This document shows, piece by piece, positions 16,409 through 24,575 of a DNA stretch of 64,000 bases. The notes beneath the pieces are model-generated. The model saw only the letters and a program-made list of their open reading frames with translations, had not been told where the DNA came from and ran no database searches. Both the position numbers and the translations under genes were made by a program. The stretch's first letter is position 1. Each line of letters starts with the position of its first letter. Origin of the DNA: an uncultured Verrucomicrobiota bacterium (lineage in GTDB: Bacteria; Verrucomicrobiota; Verrucomicrobiia; Limisphaerales; UBA9464); the NCBI GenBank assembly GCA_903922605.1, contig CAIXUG010000086.1, positions 129,384-193,383 of the forward strand, in the 5' to 3' direction.

Positions 16409-18739
16409 ATGAGAGGTTTACTTCATTTTGTGATCATTCCGCTGGCTGTGACTACACGGCTGCGTTCGGCCTGGCTGCCGTTGTTTGCCCTGCTGACGCT
16501 CCCGCTTCCAACGCCGGTCCAGGCGCAGTTCAGCTACATCAAAGGGAACAGCTCCATAACAATTACGGGCTACACCGGCACCAATGGGGACGTTGTCATC
16601 CCGCCCCTGTTGGAGGAGCTTCCGGTCACTCGCATCGAAAACGAGGCCTTTGAGTACAGTCCGATGGTCACGGTGAAGATACCGGATACCGTGACCTTCA
16701 TAGGTTATGCGGCATTCTTCGGCTGCGATCGGCTGACCAGTCTGACTCTTCCTAGCAGCCTCACCGGCACTGACACCTCTGCTTTTGGCTCATGTACCAG
16801 CCTGACCAACCTCGTTGTACCCGAGGGCGTCACCGGCATTGGTCAAGACGCATTTGAAGGCTGCAATGGGCTGACCACCGTCAGCCTGCCCAGCAGTGTC
16901 AGCATGATCGGCAATGAGGCGTTCGGCGACTGCCAGGCTCTGGCCAGCATCACGGTGGGCGGGGAAAACCGCAATTACTCCAGCCGAGACGGGGTGCTAT
17001 TCAGCAGCGGCCAAGGGCGGCTTGTCCAGTACCCCACTGCTAAAGCAGGCTCAGCCTACGTCATCCCCGAGCATGTTTTTGAGATCAGTGATTCAGCCTT
17101 CCGCTTCTGCGCCCGGCTCACAAGCATCACGATCCCGAGCAATGTCACTGCCATCGGTTCGGGTGCGTTCGACTCCTGCACCGGCCTGACGAATATCACT
17201 CTCCCCGACCGCCTCGAATATATCGGGTTCTCCGCTTTCGGTTCATGTACGAACCTGATCGGAGTCCTCATCCCCGACAGCGTCACCGACCTCGGAGCAG
17301 CAGCCTTCTTCGGCTGCTCCAATCTCAGGGAGATTGCTATTGGGAAGAATGTCACCCTCATCAACTACGGCACCTTCAGTTACTGCACGACACTCACGAG
17401 GATCACCATCCCCCTGAGCGTCACCAACATGACGGACCCGGGGTTTGGCACGTGCTCCAATCTGGCAAGCATCACAGTGGAAGCGGAAAACCCATCATTT
17501 TCGAGCAATGGAGGAGTTCTTTTCACTAGAGATGGAACGCAACTCATCCTGTATCCTCCCGCCAAAGCCGGATCATCCTACCATGTTCCCGAGAATGTCG
17601 CTCTCATCCAAGAGGGGGCATTTACCGGTCGCACGATGCTGACTGAGGTGACAATTCCGCCCAGTGTCCGACTCATCGGTCCGAGGGCGTTCGCGGCTTG
17701 CGTTGGACTCACCCCGCTCAACCTGCCTGGCAGCGTAACGAACATTGGGGCGTCCGCGTTTGCTGCTTGTCATGGGCTCACCAGCATTGCCCTGCCCGCC
17801 AGCATTGTTGAAGTGGGTGACCTGGCATTTGCCGCTTGCCGGGACCTGACCAATATCATGGTGGATCCGGCAAATCCGACATATGCCAGTGTGGGTGGTG
17901 TGTTCTTCAACAAAAGCCTGACGCGACTCATCCAATATCCTGCCCAAAAAGCGAACGACACTTATCTCGTGCCCGACACCGTTACGGATATCAGCGACTT
18001 CGCCTTCACCTTCGCAAGGCTGGGCAGCCTTGTCATCTCCGGCGGCGTCACGAACCTCGGGACTGAGGTTTTTCATAATTGCGCCGCACTGACCAACGTG
18101 ACGGTGGCCCCGGATAATGCCTTTTATTCCAGTGTGGACGGAGTGCTCTTCGACAAAGCACAGACGCAGCTCATCAGATATCCCGCCCATAAAATCGCCC
18201 CCGCTTACCAAGTGCCTGAGGGGGTCACCACCATCGCCCCCCAGGCGTTCGGCTTCTGCACGAGCCTGACCGGAGTCACCCTCCCGCGCAGCCTCACTTC
18301 CATCTCCAGCGACGCCTTTGCATTCTGCGCGCGCCTGACAAGCGTCTATTTTGATGGCAACGCACCGGCATATGTACTGTCAGGTTACGAGCCGGAAATC
18401 GATCAGGGACCGGGATGGTTCCATGACTTGCCGATCACGGTCTACTACCTGCCCGGGACCACCGGCTGGACTGACCGGTTTGGTGAGCGCCCTGCGGCGG
18501 TACGGTACCCGCGCATTGTGACGGAGGATGGAAAGTTCGGAGCCCAGGCGGGCCATTTTGGATTCACCCTCGCCGGTGCCACCGGAACCTCCGGCGTGGT
18601 GGAAGCCTGCGACAACCTAGCAGCCTCCAACTGGGTGCCGGTGAGCACAATCTCGTTCAACGTCGACGGGTTGTCTCAATTTATTGACCCCGACCTGTCG
18701 AACCAGACGGGGCGGTTCTATCGTTTTCGGACTGAGTAA
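16409..18739 (+). CDS. Secreted BspA-like leucine-rich repeat protein
   Basis: The 776-residue protein starts at ATG 16409, behind an AGGGAGG ribosome binding site; a longer frame from GTG 16352 lacks one. A Sec-type leader ends near VQAQF. Residues about 45-690 contain roughly fifteen LRR_5 (BspA/TpLRR) units of about 23 residues with the pattern 'IPxxVTxIGxxAFxxCxxLTxIxLP'. At three places the repeats are broken by an insert of the form 'YSSxDGVLFSxxxxxLxxYPxxKxxxxYxVPE'. The last 60 residues form a different tail (STISFNVDGLSQFIDP, ending RFYRFRTE). BspA-type LRRs usually mediate adhesion at the cell surface; no anchor is visible here. Standalone gene. Confidence 0.9.
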   Translation: MRGLLHFVIIPLAVTTRLRSAWLPLFALLTLPLPTPVQAQFSYIKGNSSITITGYTGTNGDVVIPPLLEELPVTRIENEAFEYSPMVTVKIPDTVTFIGYAAFFGCDRLTSLTLPSSLTGTDTSAFGSCTSLTNLVVPEGVTGIGQDAFEGCNGLTTVSLPSSVSMIGNEAFGDCQALASITVGGENRNYSSRDGVLFSSGQGRLVQYPTAKAGSAYVIPEHVFEISDSAFRFCARLTSITIPSNVTAIGSGAFDSCTGLTNITLPDRLEYIGFSAFGSCTNLIGVLIPDSVTDLGAAAFFGCSNLREIAIGKNVTLINYGTFSYCTTLTRITIPLSVTNMTDPGFGTCSNLASITVEAENPSFSSNGGVLFTRDGTQLILYPPAKAGSSYHVPENVALIQEGAFTGRTMLTEVTIPPSVRLIGPRAFAACVGLTPLNLPGSVTNIGASAFAACHGLTSIALPASIVEVGDLAFAACRDLTNIMVDPANPTYASVGGVFFNKSLTRLIQYPAQKANDTYLVPDTVTDISDFAFTFARLGSLVISGGVTNLGTEVFHNCAALTNVTVAPDNAFYSSVDGVLFDKAQTQLIRYPAHKIAPAYQVPEGVTTIAPQAFGFCTSLTGVTLPRSLTSISSDAFAFCARLTSVYFDGNAPAYVLSGYEPEIDQGPGWFHDLPITVYYLPGTTGWTDRFGERPAAVRYPRIVTEDGKFGAQAGHFGFTLAGATGTSGVVEACDNLAASNWVPVSTISFNVDGLSQFIDPDLSNQTGRFYRFRTE

Positions 18740-18753
18740 TTGGCAAAGCCAGT

Positions 18754-18990
18754 TCAGGGCAATGAGGCGCTGGATTTGGATTCTGCCACCCGATAAGGCG
18801 GTGCTGATTCGCCCAAAACGTGGCCGCTAGTTGCCGGTGTCACACCGTCCGCCTCCACGAGTTCGAAAGTGCCCAGTGCGGTCCATGGTCGGCGACGTGA
18901 TCCAGCCAGGCCGACACCGAGTCGGCGTAACTGGCTGCCACGGATCAGCCGTCGGCTGATCGCCGCCGAACTCATGTCAACGAAGGTCAT
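18754..18990 (-). CDS. Small hypothetical protein coupled to the nucleotidyltransferase gene
   Basis: The frame of 78 codons begins at ATG 18990, overlapping the end of the nucleotidyltransferase gene by 14 nt, or at ATG 18975 just after its stop. The N-terminal 35 residues (DMSSAAISRRLIRGSQLRRLGVGL) look like a helix-rich segment that I associate with short proteins encoded next to such nucleotidyltransferases in related bacteria; the remainder has no clear pattern and may be frame-shifted or degraded. Coupled translation is the main argument for reality. Function unknown. Confidence 0.45.
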   Translation of the reverse strand: MTFVDMSSAAISRRLIRGSQLRRLGVGLAGSRRRPWTALGTFELVEADGVTPATSGHVLGESAPPYRVAESKSSASLP

Positions 18991-19441
18991 CGGGATTCTC
19001 CAGTCGTTGGATGTCCACCAGATCCTGCGGCCGTCCAGCCTGCTGTTTCATCATTTTCAACGCCTCGCGGCTGATGGTTCGGATCGGACCCCACTGGGTC
19101 TCCAGATCCGTCCTTGATTCCCAAAATGGACGTGTGGCCGCGGTGACAAGCAGCAGGTCGAGCACCAGATAGTCCTCACTGTCAGGCGACGTCTTTATGA
19201 CCCGCGAAAGCTTGGTTCCAGCCAGAAAAGTCATCTGCGTTCCGCGCAAACGAAAGCCGCAGCCCGCCGCAACTGACTTCGCCCGTTCCAAATCAGCTTC
19301 CTCGATCAATAGGTCAATGTCTTCGGTTGCCCGGATAAAACCGTGAATCATCACGGCCAAACCACCGCAGACGGCGTAATCAACGCCGCCTGCGCGGAAT
19401 GCCGCAGTCAGTTTCACCAGTTCTTCAACAACCTCGAACAT
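18977..19441 (-). CDS. Nucleotidyltransferase-fold protein (AbiEii/DUF6036-like)
   Basis: The 154-residue protein carries a minimal nucleotidyltransferase core: a helix AFRAGGVDYAVCGGLAVMIHG with the GG(L/S) loop, then RATEDIDLLIE supplying the D-x-D metal-binding pair, and a third acidic strand in YLVLDLLLV. It resembles free-standing nucleotidyltransferases found in type IV toxin-antitoxin systems or as solitary AMP/CMP-transfer enzymes. The start is ATG 19441. A small coupled gene lies downstream on the same strand. Its stop-side neighbour is not a recognisable AbiEi antitoxin, so a toxin role is speculative. Convergent with the LRR gene. Confidence 0.75.
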   Translation of the reverse strand: MFEVVEELVKLTAAFRAGGVDYAVCGGLAVMIHGFIRATEDIDLLIEEADLERAKSVAAGCGFRLRGTQMTFLAGTKLSRVIKTSPDSEDYLVLDLLLVTAATRPFWESRTDLETQWGPIRTISREALKMMKQQAGRPQDLVDIQRLENPDDLR

Positions 19442-19471
19442 GGCTATGACGGTGCGCTGCGGTGCGCACGA

Positions 19472-20701
19472 TTACGCCCCGTACTTGTCGAACATCTTGG
19501 CGTTCGCCTGCATGAGGCGCATGAGGTATTTCGCCTCGAAGATGCCCAGGCTGCCCGAGTTCGCGCCGGTTTCGGTGAAGCGTTGCAGCTTGTCGGAGCC
19601 GCTCAGCGCCGAATGCAGCAGCACCGGCTGCGGATGCCACGAGTGGCCCTTGGCCGCGCAGGGCGTCGAGTGATCGCCGGTGATGGCGAGCACGTCGGGC
19701 TTGCGGGCGAGCAGGATGGGCAGGGCGGCGTCGAAGTCTTCGATGGCCTTCACCTTGGCGGCGAAATTGCCGTCCTCACCGTACTTGTCGGTGTACTTGT
19801 AGTGGATGAAGAAGTAGTCGTACTTCTCGTACTCGGCGACGTAGCGCTCGAACTGCTGCGCAATGGTCTCCGGTCCCTCGATCTTCACCATGCCCACGAG
19901 CTGGCTCAGGCCCTTGTACATCGGATAGACCGCGAGCGCGGCGGCCTTGAGGCCATAACGCTGTTCAAAGGTCGGGATGTCGGGCTGATGCGCCACGCCG
20001 CGCATGAGAAAGCCGTTCGCCGTCTTTTCCTTTGCCAGCAGCGGCAGCGCGGCGACGTAGAAGTCGGCCACGAGTTTCGCGACCTTCTTCTGGCCGGCAT
20101 TCTTCGGGTCCACCGGCTTGGCCTCGGCGATGGGCAGGCCTTCGCGGTTCGGATCGGTGTCGGTGAGTGGTCCTTCAAGGCCTGCGCCCCGGAAGACGAT
20201 GACAAAGCGGTGCTCCTTGCCTGGATAGATGAACACCTGGTTGGTGCCGAGCTTCTTGATCTTCGAGGAAAGGATTTTGCACAGACGTTCGCAGACCTCG
20301 GTCGCGATGCGGCCGGCACGGCGGTCGGTGACAATGCCTTTGGCGTCCAGGGTGCAGAAGTTCGCGCGAGCGGCCACGTCGCCGTTCTTCAGCTCGATGC
20401 CGAGACCGAGGGTCTCGATCACGCCACGGCCAACTTCCCATTCGATGGGGTCGTAGCCGAAGAGGGCGAGATGGCCGGGGCCGGAGCCGGGCGTGATGCC
20501 GGGCGCGGTGGGGATCATGCGGCCCTGCGCGCAGCCCTGGGCCACGAGGGCGTCGAGATTGGGGGTGCGGGCGGCTTCGAGCGGGGTCATCCAGCCTTGC
20601 TCACGGGTGGCGATGTCACCCAATCCGTCCAGAACCACGAGTGCCAGCTTGGCCCCGGTCTTGACCTGCAGTTTCGCGTAAACGTCGTCGAGTTTGCTCA
20701 T
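19472..20701 (-). CDS. apgM: 2,3-bisphosphoglycerate-independent phosphoglycerate mutase, archaeal type
   Basis: The 409-residue protein belongs to the alkaline-phosphatase-superfamily mutase of archaeal type, which interconverts 3- and 2-phosphoglycerate. Visible landmarks are LVVLDGLGD (first metal Asp), the long motif around ITPGSGPGHLALFGYDP with the Ser that is phosphorylated, RANFCTLD, and the C-terminal metal ligands in TGDHSTPCAAKGHSWHPQPVLLHS. Length is typical for ApgM and shorter than the 510-residue bacterial GpmI. It starts at ATG 20701 and is divergent from lipA, with a heptamer repeat in the shared upstream region. A long frame antisense to it is a shadow. Confidence 0.95.
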   Translation of the reverse strand: MSKLDDVYAKLQVKTGAKLALVVLDGLGDIATREQGWMTPLEAARTPNLDALVAQGCAQGRMIPTAPGITPGSGPGHLALFGYDPIEWEVGRGVIETLGLGIELKNGDVAARANFCTLDAKGIVTDRRAGRIATEVCERLCKILSSKIKKLGTNQVFIYPGKEHRFVIVFRGAGLEGPLTDTDPNREGLPIAEAKPVDPKNAGQKKVAKLVADFYVAALPLLAKEKTANGFLMRGVAHQPDIPTFEQRYGLKAAALAVYPMYKGLSQLVGMVKIEGPETIAQQFERYVAEYEKYDYFFIHYKYTDKYGEDGNFAAKVKAIEDFDAALPILLARKPDVLAITGDHSTPCAAKGHSWHPQPVLLHSALSGSDKLQRFTETGANSGSLGIFEAKYLMRLMQANAKMFDKYGA

Positions 20702-20776
20702 AAAACGGCGGGAAGGTTGCGGATGCCGGGCAAGCGGTCAATTGCCGTTCCGGTGACGGTGACCATGAGGAGATTT

Positions 20777-20812
20777 GTCCCGGGTCCCGAGTCCCGGGTC
20801 CCGAATCGGGAC
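20777..20812. repeat. Heptamer tandem array in the apgM-lipA divergent promoter region
   Basis: Four units alternate GTCCCGG and GTCCCGA at 20777-20804, followed by the inverted half-unit ATCGGGAC at 20805-20812, so the end can fold back on the array. It lies about 76 bp upstream of apgM and 112 bp upstream of lipA, inside what must be the promoter region of both. Confidence 0.8.
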
Positions 20813-20923
20813 GAAGGCCTGCCGCTCTTCCTTGGTTACTTCGTTGCTTCGCTGCTCAATAAATGCCCCTCTCAACGCGGAGTTGCCAAACCCGGCACCG
20901 CCCCCGAACTTCCCCGCCGCCTG

Positions 20924-21844
20924 ATGGAAACCGTCCTGTCCCGTCCCACCACCCCGACGCCCGCCAGCCGGAGCGTGCCCCTGCGCCCGCGTCTGCCCGA
21001 ATGGCTCAAGGTGCAGCTGCCGACCAGCAGCGCCTTCACGCGTACGCGCACGCTGCTGGCGGACCTCAAGCTGCACACCGTCTGCGAGAGCGCGAAGTGC
21101 CCGAACCACTGGGAATGCTGGAGCAAGGGCACCGCGACTTTCATGATCGCCGGCGATCGCTGCACGCGGGCCTGCGGTTTCTGCGCCGTCAGCACTGCCA
21201 AGCCGCTCGCCCTGGAGGTCGACGAACCCCAGCGCGTGGCCGAGGCGACCCGCCGCATGGGCCTGAAGCACGTGGTCATCACCGCCGTGGCGCGCGACGA
21301 CCTGCCCGATGGCGGCGCGGAACACTTCCAGAAGACCATCGAGGCCGTGCGCACGCTGAATCCCGGCATCGTCATTGAGGTGCTCGTGCCGGACTTCCTC
21401 GACCGCGACTTCGCGCTCGACCGCGTGCTGGATGCCGCACCGCAGATCTACAATCACAACCTCGAAACCGTCCGCCGCCTGACTCCCAGCGTGCGACACC
21501 GCGCGACCTACGACCGTTCCCTCACCGTGCTGGCCAAGGCCAAGGAACGCGGTGGCGACCGGCTTTATACCAAGTCGGGCATGATGCTCGGCCTCGGCGA
21601 ACAGCGCGACGAGGTCATCGAGTCCATGCGCGACCTGCGGGCGGCCAAGGTCGATATTCTCACGCTAGGGCAATACCTCCAGCCGACGCTGAAGCACCTG
21701 CCCGTCATGGAGTTTGTGAAGCCGGCGGTCTTTGCGGAGTTCCAGCGACTGGGCGAAGAGATGGGTTTCACCCACGTGGCCAGCGGACCGCTCGTGCGCA
21801 GTTCCTATCACGCGGACGAATTTTCTCCGGCCCCGGCCGTCTGA
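20924..21844 (+). CDS. lipA: Lipoyl synthase
   Basis: The 306-residue radical-SAM enzyme inserts two sulfurs into octanoylated lipoyl domains. Both iron-sulfur clusters are visible: the auxiliary cluster C54-x4-C59-x5-C65 (CESAKCPNHWEC) and the SAM cluster C80-x3-C84-x2-C87 (CTRACGFC). The C-terminal Ser of LVRSSYHA that coordinates the auxiliary cluster is also present. The start ATG 20924 is set by the family N-terminus; the same frame remains open far upstream opposite apgM, which is coincidental. No lipB is adjacent; the serine hydrolase gene follows after 10 bp. Confidence 0.96.
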   Translation: METVLSRPTTPTPASRSVPLRPRLPEWLKVQLPTSSAFTRTRTLLADLKLHTVCESAKCPNHWECWSKGTATFMIAGDRCTRACGFCAVSTAKPLALEVDEPQRVAEATRRMGLKHVVITAVARDDLPDGGAEHFQKTIEAVRTLNPGIVIEVLVPDFLDRDFALDRVLDAAPQIYNHNLETVRRLTPSVRHRATYDRSLTVLAKAKERGGDRLYTKSGMMLGLGEQRDEVIESMRDLRAAKVDILTLGQYLQPTLKHLPVMEFVKPAVFAEFQRLGEEMGFTHVASGPLVRSSYHADEFSPAPAV

Positions 21845-21854
21845 AACTTCCGTC

Positions 21855-22988
21855 ATGAAGCGTCTCGGCTGCCTCCTTGCCTTCCTTGTAGCCACCTATT
21901 TTTCGCTGTCGGGCGCTCCGGCGGACCTCAGCCCCATGCTCGGTGAGGTCCTGGGGCATCACAATGTCCCGGCGCTCGCCTGCGCGGTGATACGGTCGAA
22001 CATGGTTGTCGCCGAGGGAGTCATGGGCGTGCGACAGGCTGGCGATCCCACTCCGGCCGAGCTGGGCGACCTCTGGCACCACGGCTCGAACACGAAGTCC
22101 ATGACCGCCACCCTCGCAGCCCTGCTGGTCGAGGAAGGCAAAATCGCGTGGACCAACACCCTTGCCGACGTCTTTCCCGCCGAAGCCGCCAAGATGGACC
22201 CCGACTGGCGCGGCGTGACCCTCGAATGGCTGCTCGGCCATCGCGGCGGCGCACCCGATCAGGATTGGCTCGGCCAGCACGGGCTGTGGGTGAAGTTTTG
22301 GGACGCGCCCGGTTCCCCATCGGACCAGCGCCGGTGGCTACGTGAAGCCGTCACCGCCTTGCCGCCCCAGAATAAGCCGGGCACGAAATTCGTTTACTCC
22401 AACACCGGCTACATCCTCGCCGGCACGATGCTGGAAGCGCGCACGGGGAAGGACTGGGAACAGCTCATCACCGAGAGACTTTTCCGGCCGCTGGGAATGA
22501 AGACAGCCGGCTTCGGCGCGCCGGGCACGGCCGCCAAGGTGGATCAACCGCGCGGCCATAACTTGGATTTGTTCAAGAGGCTGAAACCGGTCCCGCCCGG
22601 CCCCCGGGGCGACAATCCGCCCGGCCTCGGCCCCGCCGGCACCGTGCACTGTTCTTTGGATGACCTGGCCAAATACGTGATGGCCCACGTCAACGGCGAA
22701 CTGGGCCGGGATACTCCGCTCAAGCTGCGGCCGGAATCCTGGCACAAACTCCACACCGCCCTCGCCGGCCAGGACTACGCCCTCGGCTGGAGCGTGACCC
22801 AGCGCGGCTGGGCCGGCGGCACCGCCCTGAGCCACACCGGCTCGAACACGATGTGGTTCAGCAATATGTGGCTCGCCCCTCAGCGTGACTTCGCCGTCAT
22901 CATCCTCACCAACGTAGGCGGCGACGACGCCTTCAAGGCGACGGATGAAGTCGCCAGCAAGGTGATCGGCGAGTATCTGGAGAAGTGA
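21855..22988 (+). CDS. Secreted serine hydrolase, class C beta-lactamase family
   Basis: The 377-residue protein has an N-terminal Sec signal (KRLGCLLAFLVATYFSLSGAPA) and the penicillin-binding-protein/beta-lactamase fold: nucleophile motif S78-N-T-K81 in GSNTKSMTA, Y181-S-N183 in FVYSNTGY, and an HTGSN segment near the C-terminus (ALSHTGSNTMW) in place of the third KTG box. Family members are esterases, D-aminopeptidases or carboxypeptidases; substrate cannot be read from sequence. ATG 21855 lies 10 bp behind lipA, so the two may be co-transcribed although functions look unrelated. Confidence 0.88.
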   Translation: MKRLGCLLAFLVATYFSLSGAPADLSPMLGEVLGHHNVPALACAVIRSNMVVAEGVMGVRQAGDPTPAELGDLWHHGSNTKSMTATLAALLVEEGKIAWTNTLADVFPAEAAKMDPDWRGVTLEWLLGHRGGAPDQDWLGQHGLWVKFWDAPGSPSDQRRWLREAVTALPPQNKPGTKFVYSNTGYILAGTMLEARTGKDWEQLITERLFRPLGMKTAGFGAPGTAAKVDQPRGHNLDLFKRLKPVPPGPRGDNPPGLGPAGTVHCSLDDLAKYVMAHVNGELGRDTPLKLRPESWHKLHTALAGQDYALGWSVTQRGWAGGTALSHTGSNTMWFSNMWLAPQRDFAVIILTNVGGDDAFKATDEVASKVIGEYLEK

Positions 22989-23043
22989 GCGGCTCCGGCC
23001 CTAGAAATGCCGTAATGCGAGATATTCCTCGCGACCTTTCCCT

Positions 23044-23322
23044 TCACCTCTCCTTCCACACCTTGTCCTTCTTGGCTTCGTGTTCGGCTTCGAGTTTTTG
23101 GCGGTCGGTGGAAAACTCGAGCCGGAATTTCTCGGCCTTTCGGAAGTCGCCGGCTTCCTGCATGGCGCGGTGGGCGTCCTGAAAGGCCAGTTCGGCCTGG
23201 GCGATCTTCGACTTGTAGAGGGAATCCAGGTCGGCGAGGCGGGCCTTCTGGTCCGCCGTCAGCTTGCGGACGGGGGCGGCCTGGCCGAGGCGTTCCAGGG
23301 CGAGTTCGTAGGACGATTTCAT
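23044..23322 (-). CDS. Small coiled-coil hypothetical protein
   Basis: The 92-residue product is almost entirely charged helix: SYELALERL, then TADQKARLADLDSLYKSKIA, AFQDAHRAM and DRQKLEAEHEAKKDKVWKER. Heptad-like spacing of Leu/Ala suggests a coiled coil. There is no signal peptide or membrane segment, so it is probably cytoplasmic. ATG 23322 is preferred over TTG 23331. It is convergent with the serine hydrolase gene and divergent from the carotenoid-type gene. Codon use matches the neighbourhood. Function unknown. Confidence 0.6.
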   Translation of the reverse strand: MKSSYELALERLGQAAPVRKLTADQKARLADLDSLYKSKIAQAELAFQDAHRAMQEAGDFRKAEKFRLEFSTDRQKLEAEHEAKKDKVWKER

Positions 23323-23346
23323 GGCTTCCAACGTAGCACGAGGAGG

Positions 23347-23381
23347 AAGGATGAAGTAGGAATTATGAAGGATGAAGGAGG
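23347..23381. repeat. Heptamer-periodic array upstream of the coiled-coil gene
   Basis: Five 7-nt units are present: AAGGATG, AAGTAGG, AATTATG, AAGGATG and AAGGAGG. It lies 25 bp upstream of the minus-strand ATG 23322, so it overlaps the probable promoter of that gene. Confidence 0.65.
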
Positions 23382-23594
23382 CGGCGGGGAATCACGGCCC
23401 GGCGATTGACTTCGCATCCGGAGCTTTTTGTCCATCGGTCCGGTGATCGAAAGCGCGACAGGGCCCACGCAGTCCAAGTTGCTACCGTGACTCCAGGGTG
23501 CCCCCATGTCCGCGAGGTCTTGGACTCCGTTATCGCCTCTGAGCAGTTCCGGAGGCTGTTCCCGACGAGACGGCCATGCTCTGATCCCGCCCGC

Positions 23595-24425
23595 GTGACG
23601 ACGGATCACACCATTGGCGAGACGGCGGGCTGGCAGAATCCCCTGCCCGGCCGCCTGCATAAGCCCGTGTTTGGGCTGTTCCTGCTGTGGCTGGCACTGG
23701 CGCTGGTCACGCTGGTGCTGGGGATTGGCTGGCCGGAATCCGCCCCCGGTCTGGACGGCCTGCTCTGGCCGCTCGCGGCGGCTACCACGCTGGTCAGCCT
23801 CGCGCGGCGTTTGCCGCTGCAAAATGTCGTGGGCGTGGCCCTGGTCGCCGCCGGCCTTGGCTTGGCGGCGCTATGGATCGGTGCGCTCACCGACGTGCCT
23901 TTCGGCCGCCGCGAATTCACGGACCGCCTGGGAGAACGCCTGCCCGGCCGGGTGCCATGGGCACTAGCATTTCTCTGGATCACCCTCACCGTGACCTGCC
24001 GGGGCGTGGCCCGGCTGATCCTGCGCCCATGGCGCAAGCTGACGTACTACGGCCTGTGGGTGATGGCGCTGGCCACCGGGCTGGCCCTGCTCTTTGACCT
24101 CGCGCTGGAACCGCTCGCCCATGCCCGGGGCTGGTGGCGCTGGGAAACGACGCCGCACACCCTCACCTGGCACACCGCGCCGTGGGTGAACTTCCTCGGC
24201 TGGGTGCTCACGACGCTGGCGATCTACGGCTTCTCCACGCCTTGGCTGTTGAATAAGCAGCCAGTAAAGCAGCCCACCGACTGGCATCCGCTGTTCGTCT
24301 GGTCGCTGCTGATGCTCTTCCTGGCAATCGGCAGTGTGGTTAACGGCGCATGGCTCGCAGTGGCACTCACAGTGGCAGGTGGTGCACTGGCGATCGTCTT
24401 CGCCATCCGGGGTGGGCGTTGGTAG
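23595..24425 (+). CDS. Carotenoid biosynthesis-type membrane protein (DUF422/CruF-like)
   Basis: The 276-residue protein has about seven hydrophobic helices. The region from about residue 145 (YYGLWVMALATGLALLFDLALEPLAHARGWWRWE, then WVNFLGWVLTTLAIYGF) matches the pattern of carotenoid 1,2-hydratase CruF / DUF422 proteins: an acidic D..E pair in a helix, a GWW/RWE motif, and NFLGW. CruF hydrates carotenoid end groups in the membrane. The N-terminal part is less typical. GTG 23595 is chosen because the hydrophilic start (VTTDHTIGETAGW) directly precedes the first helix. No other carotenoid genes lie in the window. Confidence 0.72.
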   Translation: MTTDHTIGETAGWQNPLPGRLHKPVFGLFLLWLALALVTLVLGIGWPESAPGLDGLLWPLAAATTLVSLARRLPLQNVVGVALVAAGLGLAALWIGALTDVPFGRREFTDRLGERLPGRVPWALAFLWITLTVTCRGVARLILRPWRKLTYYGLWVMALATGLALLFDLALEPLAHARGWWRWETTPHTLTWHTAPWVNFLGWVLTTLAIYGFSTPWLLNKQPVKQPTDWHPLFVWSLLMLFLAIGSVVNGAWLAVALTVAGGALAIVFAIRGGRW

Positions 24426-24470
24426 CGGGCACTTCGCGAGTTGGGAAAGCGGAGAGACGCGAGTTGCCTC

Positions 24471-24505
24471 CCCCCTCACCCTAACCCTCTCCCTCGAGGA
24501 GAGGG
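24471..24505. repeat. C-rich element with an 8-bp hairpin between convergent genes
   Basis: A run of CCCTCAC, CCTAACC, CTCTCCC-type units ends in a hairpin with arms 24485-24492 and 24498-24505 (CCCTCTCC/GGAGAGGG) around a CTCGA loop. Similar 'CCCTCACCCTAACCC' elements recur between genes of many unrelated bacteria. It separates the carotenoid-type gene from the convergent CNNM operon. Confidence 0.7.
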
Positions 24506-24575
24506 GAAAGCCAAGCGGCTTCATGGGTTGTCGGCAGGTGCTTCCGGCAAGTCCAGCGCCAGATTTCATAGGGAC

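Noticed and set aside
19343-20923. N-terminal extension of the lipA frame across apgM
   Set aside because: The extension is antisense to a complete ApgM, and normal LipA begins at about 20924.
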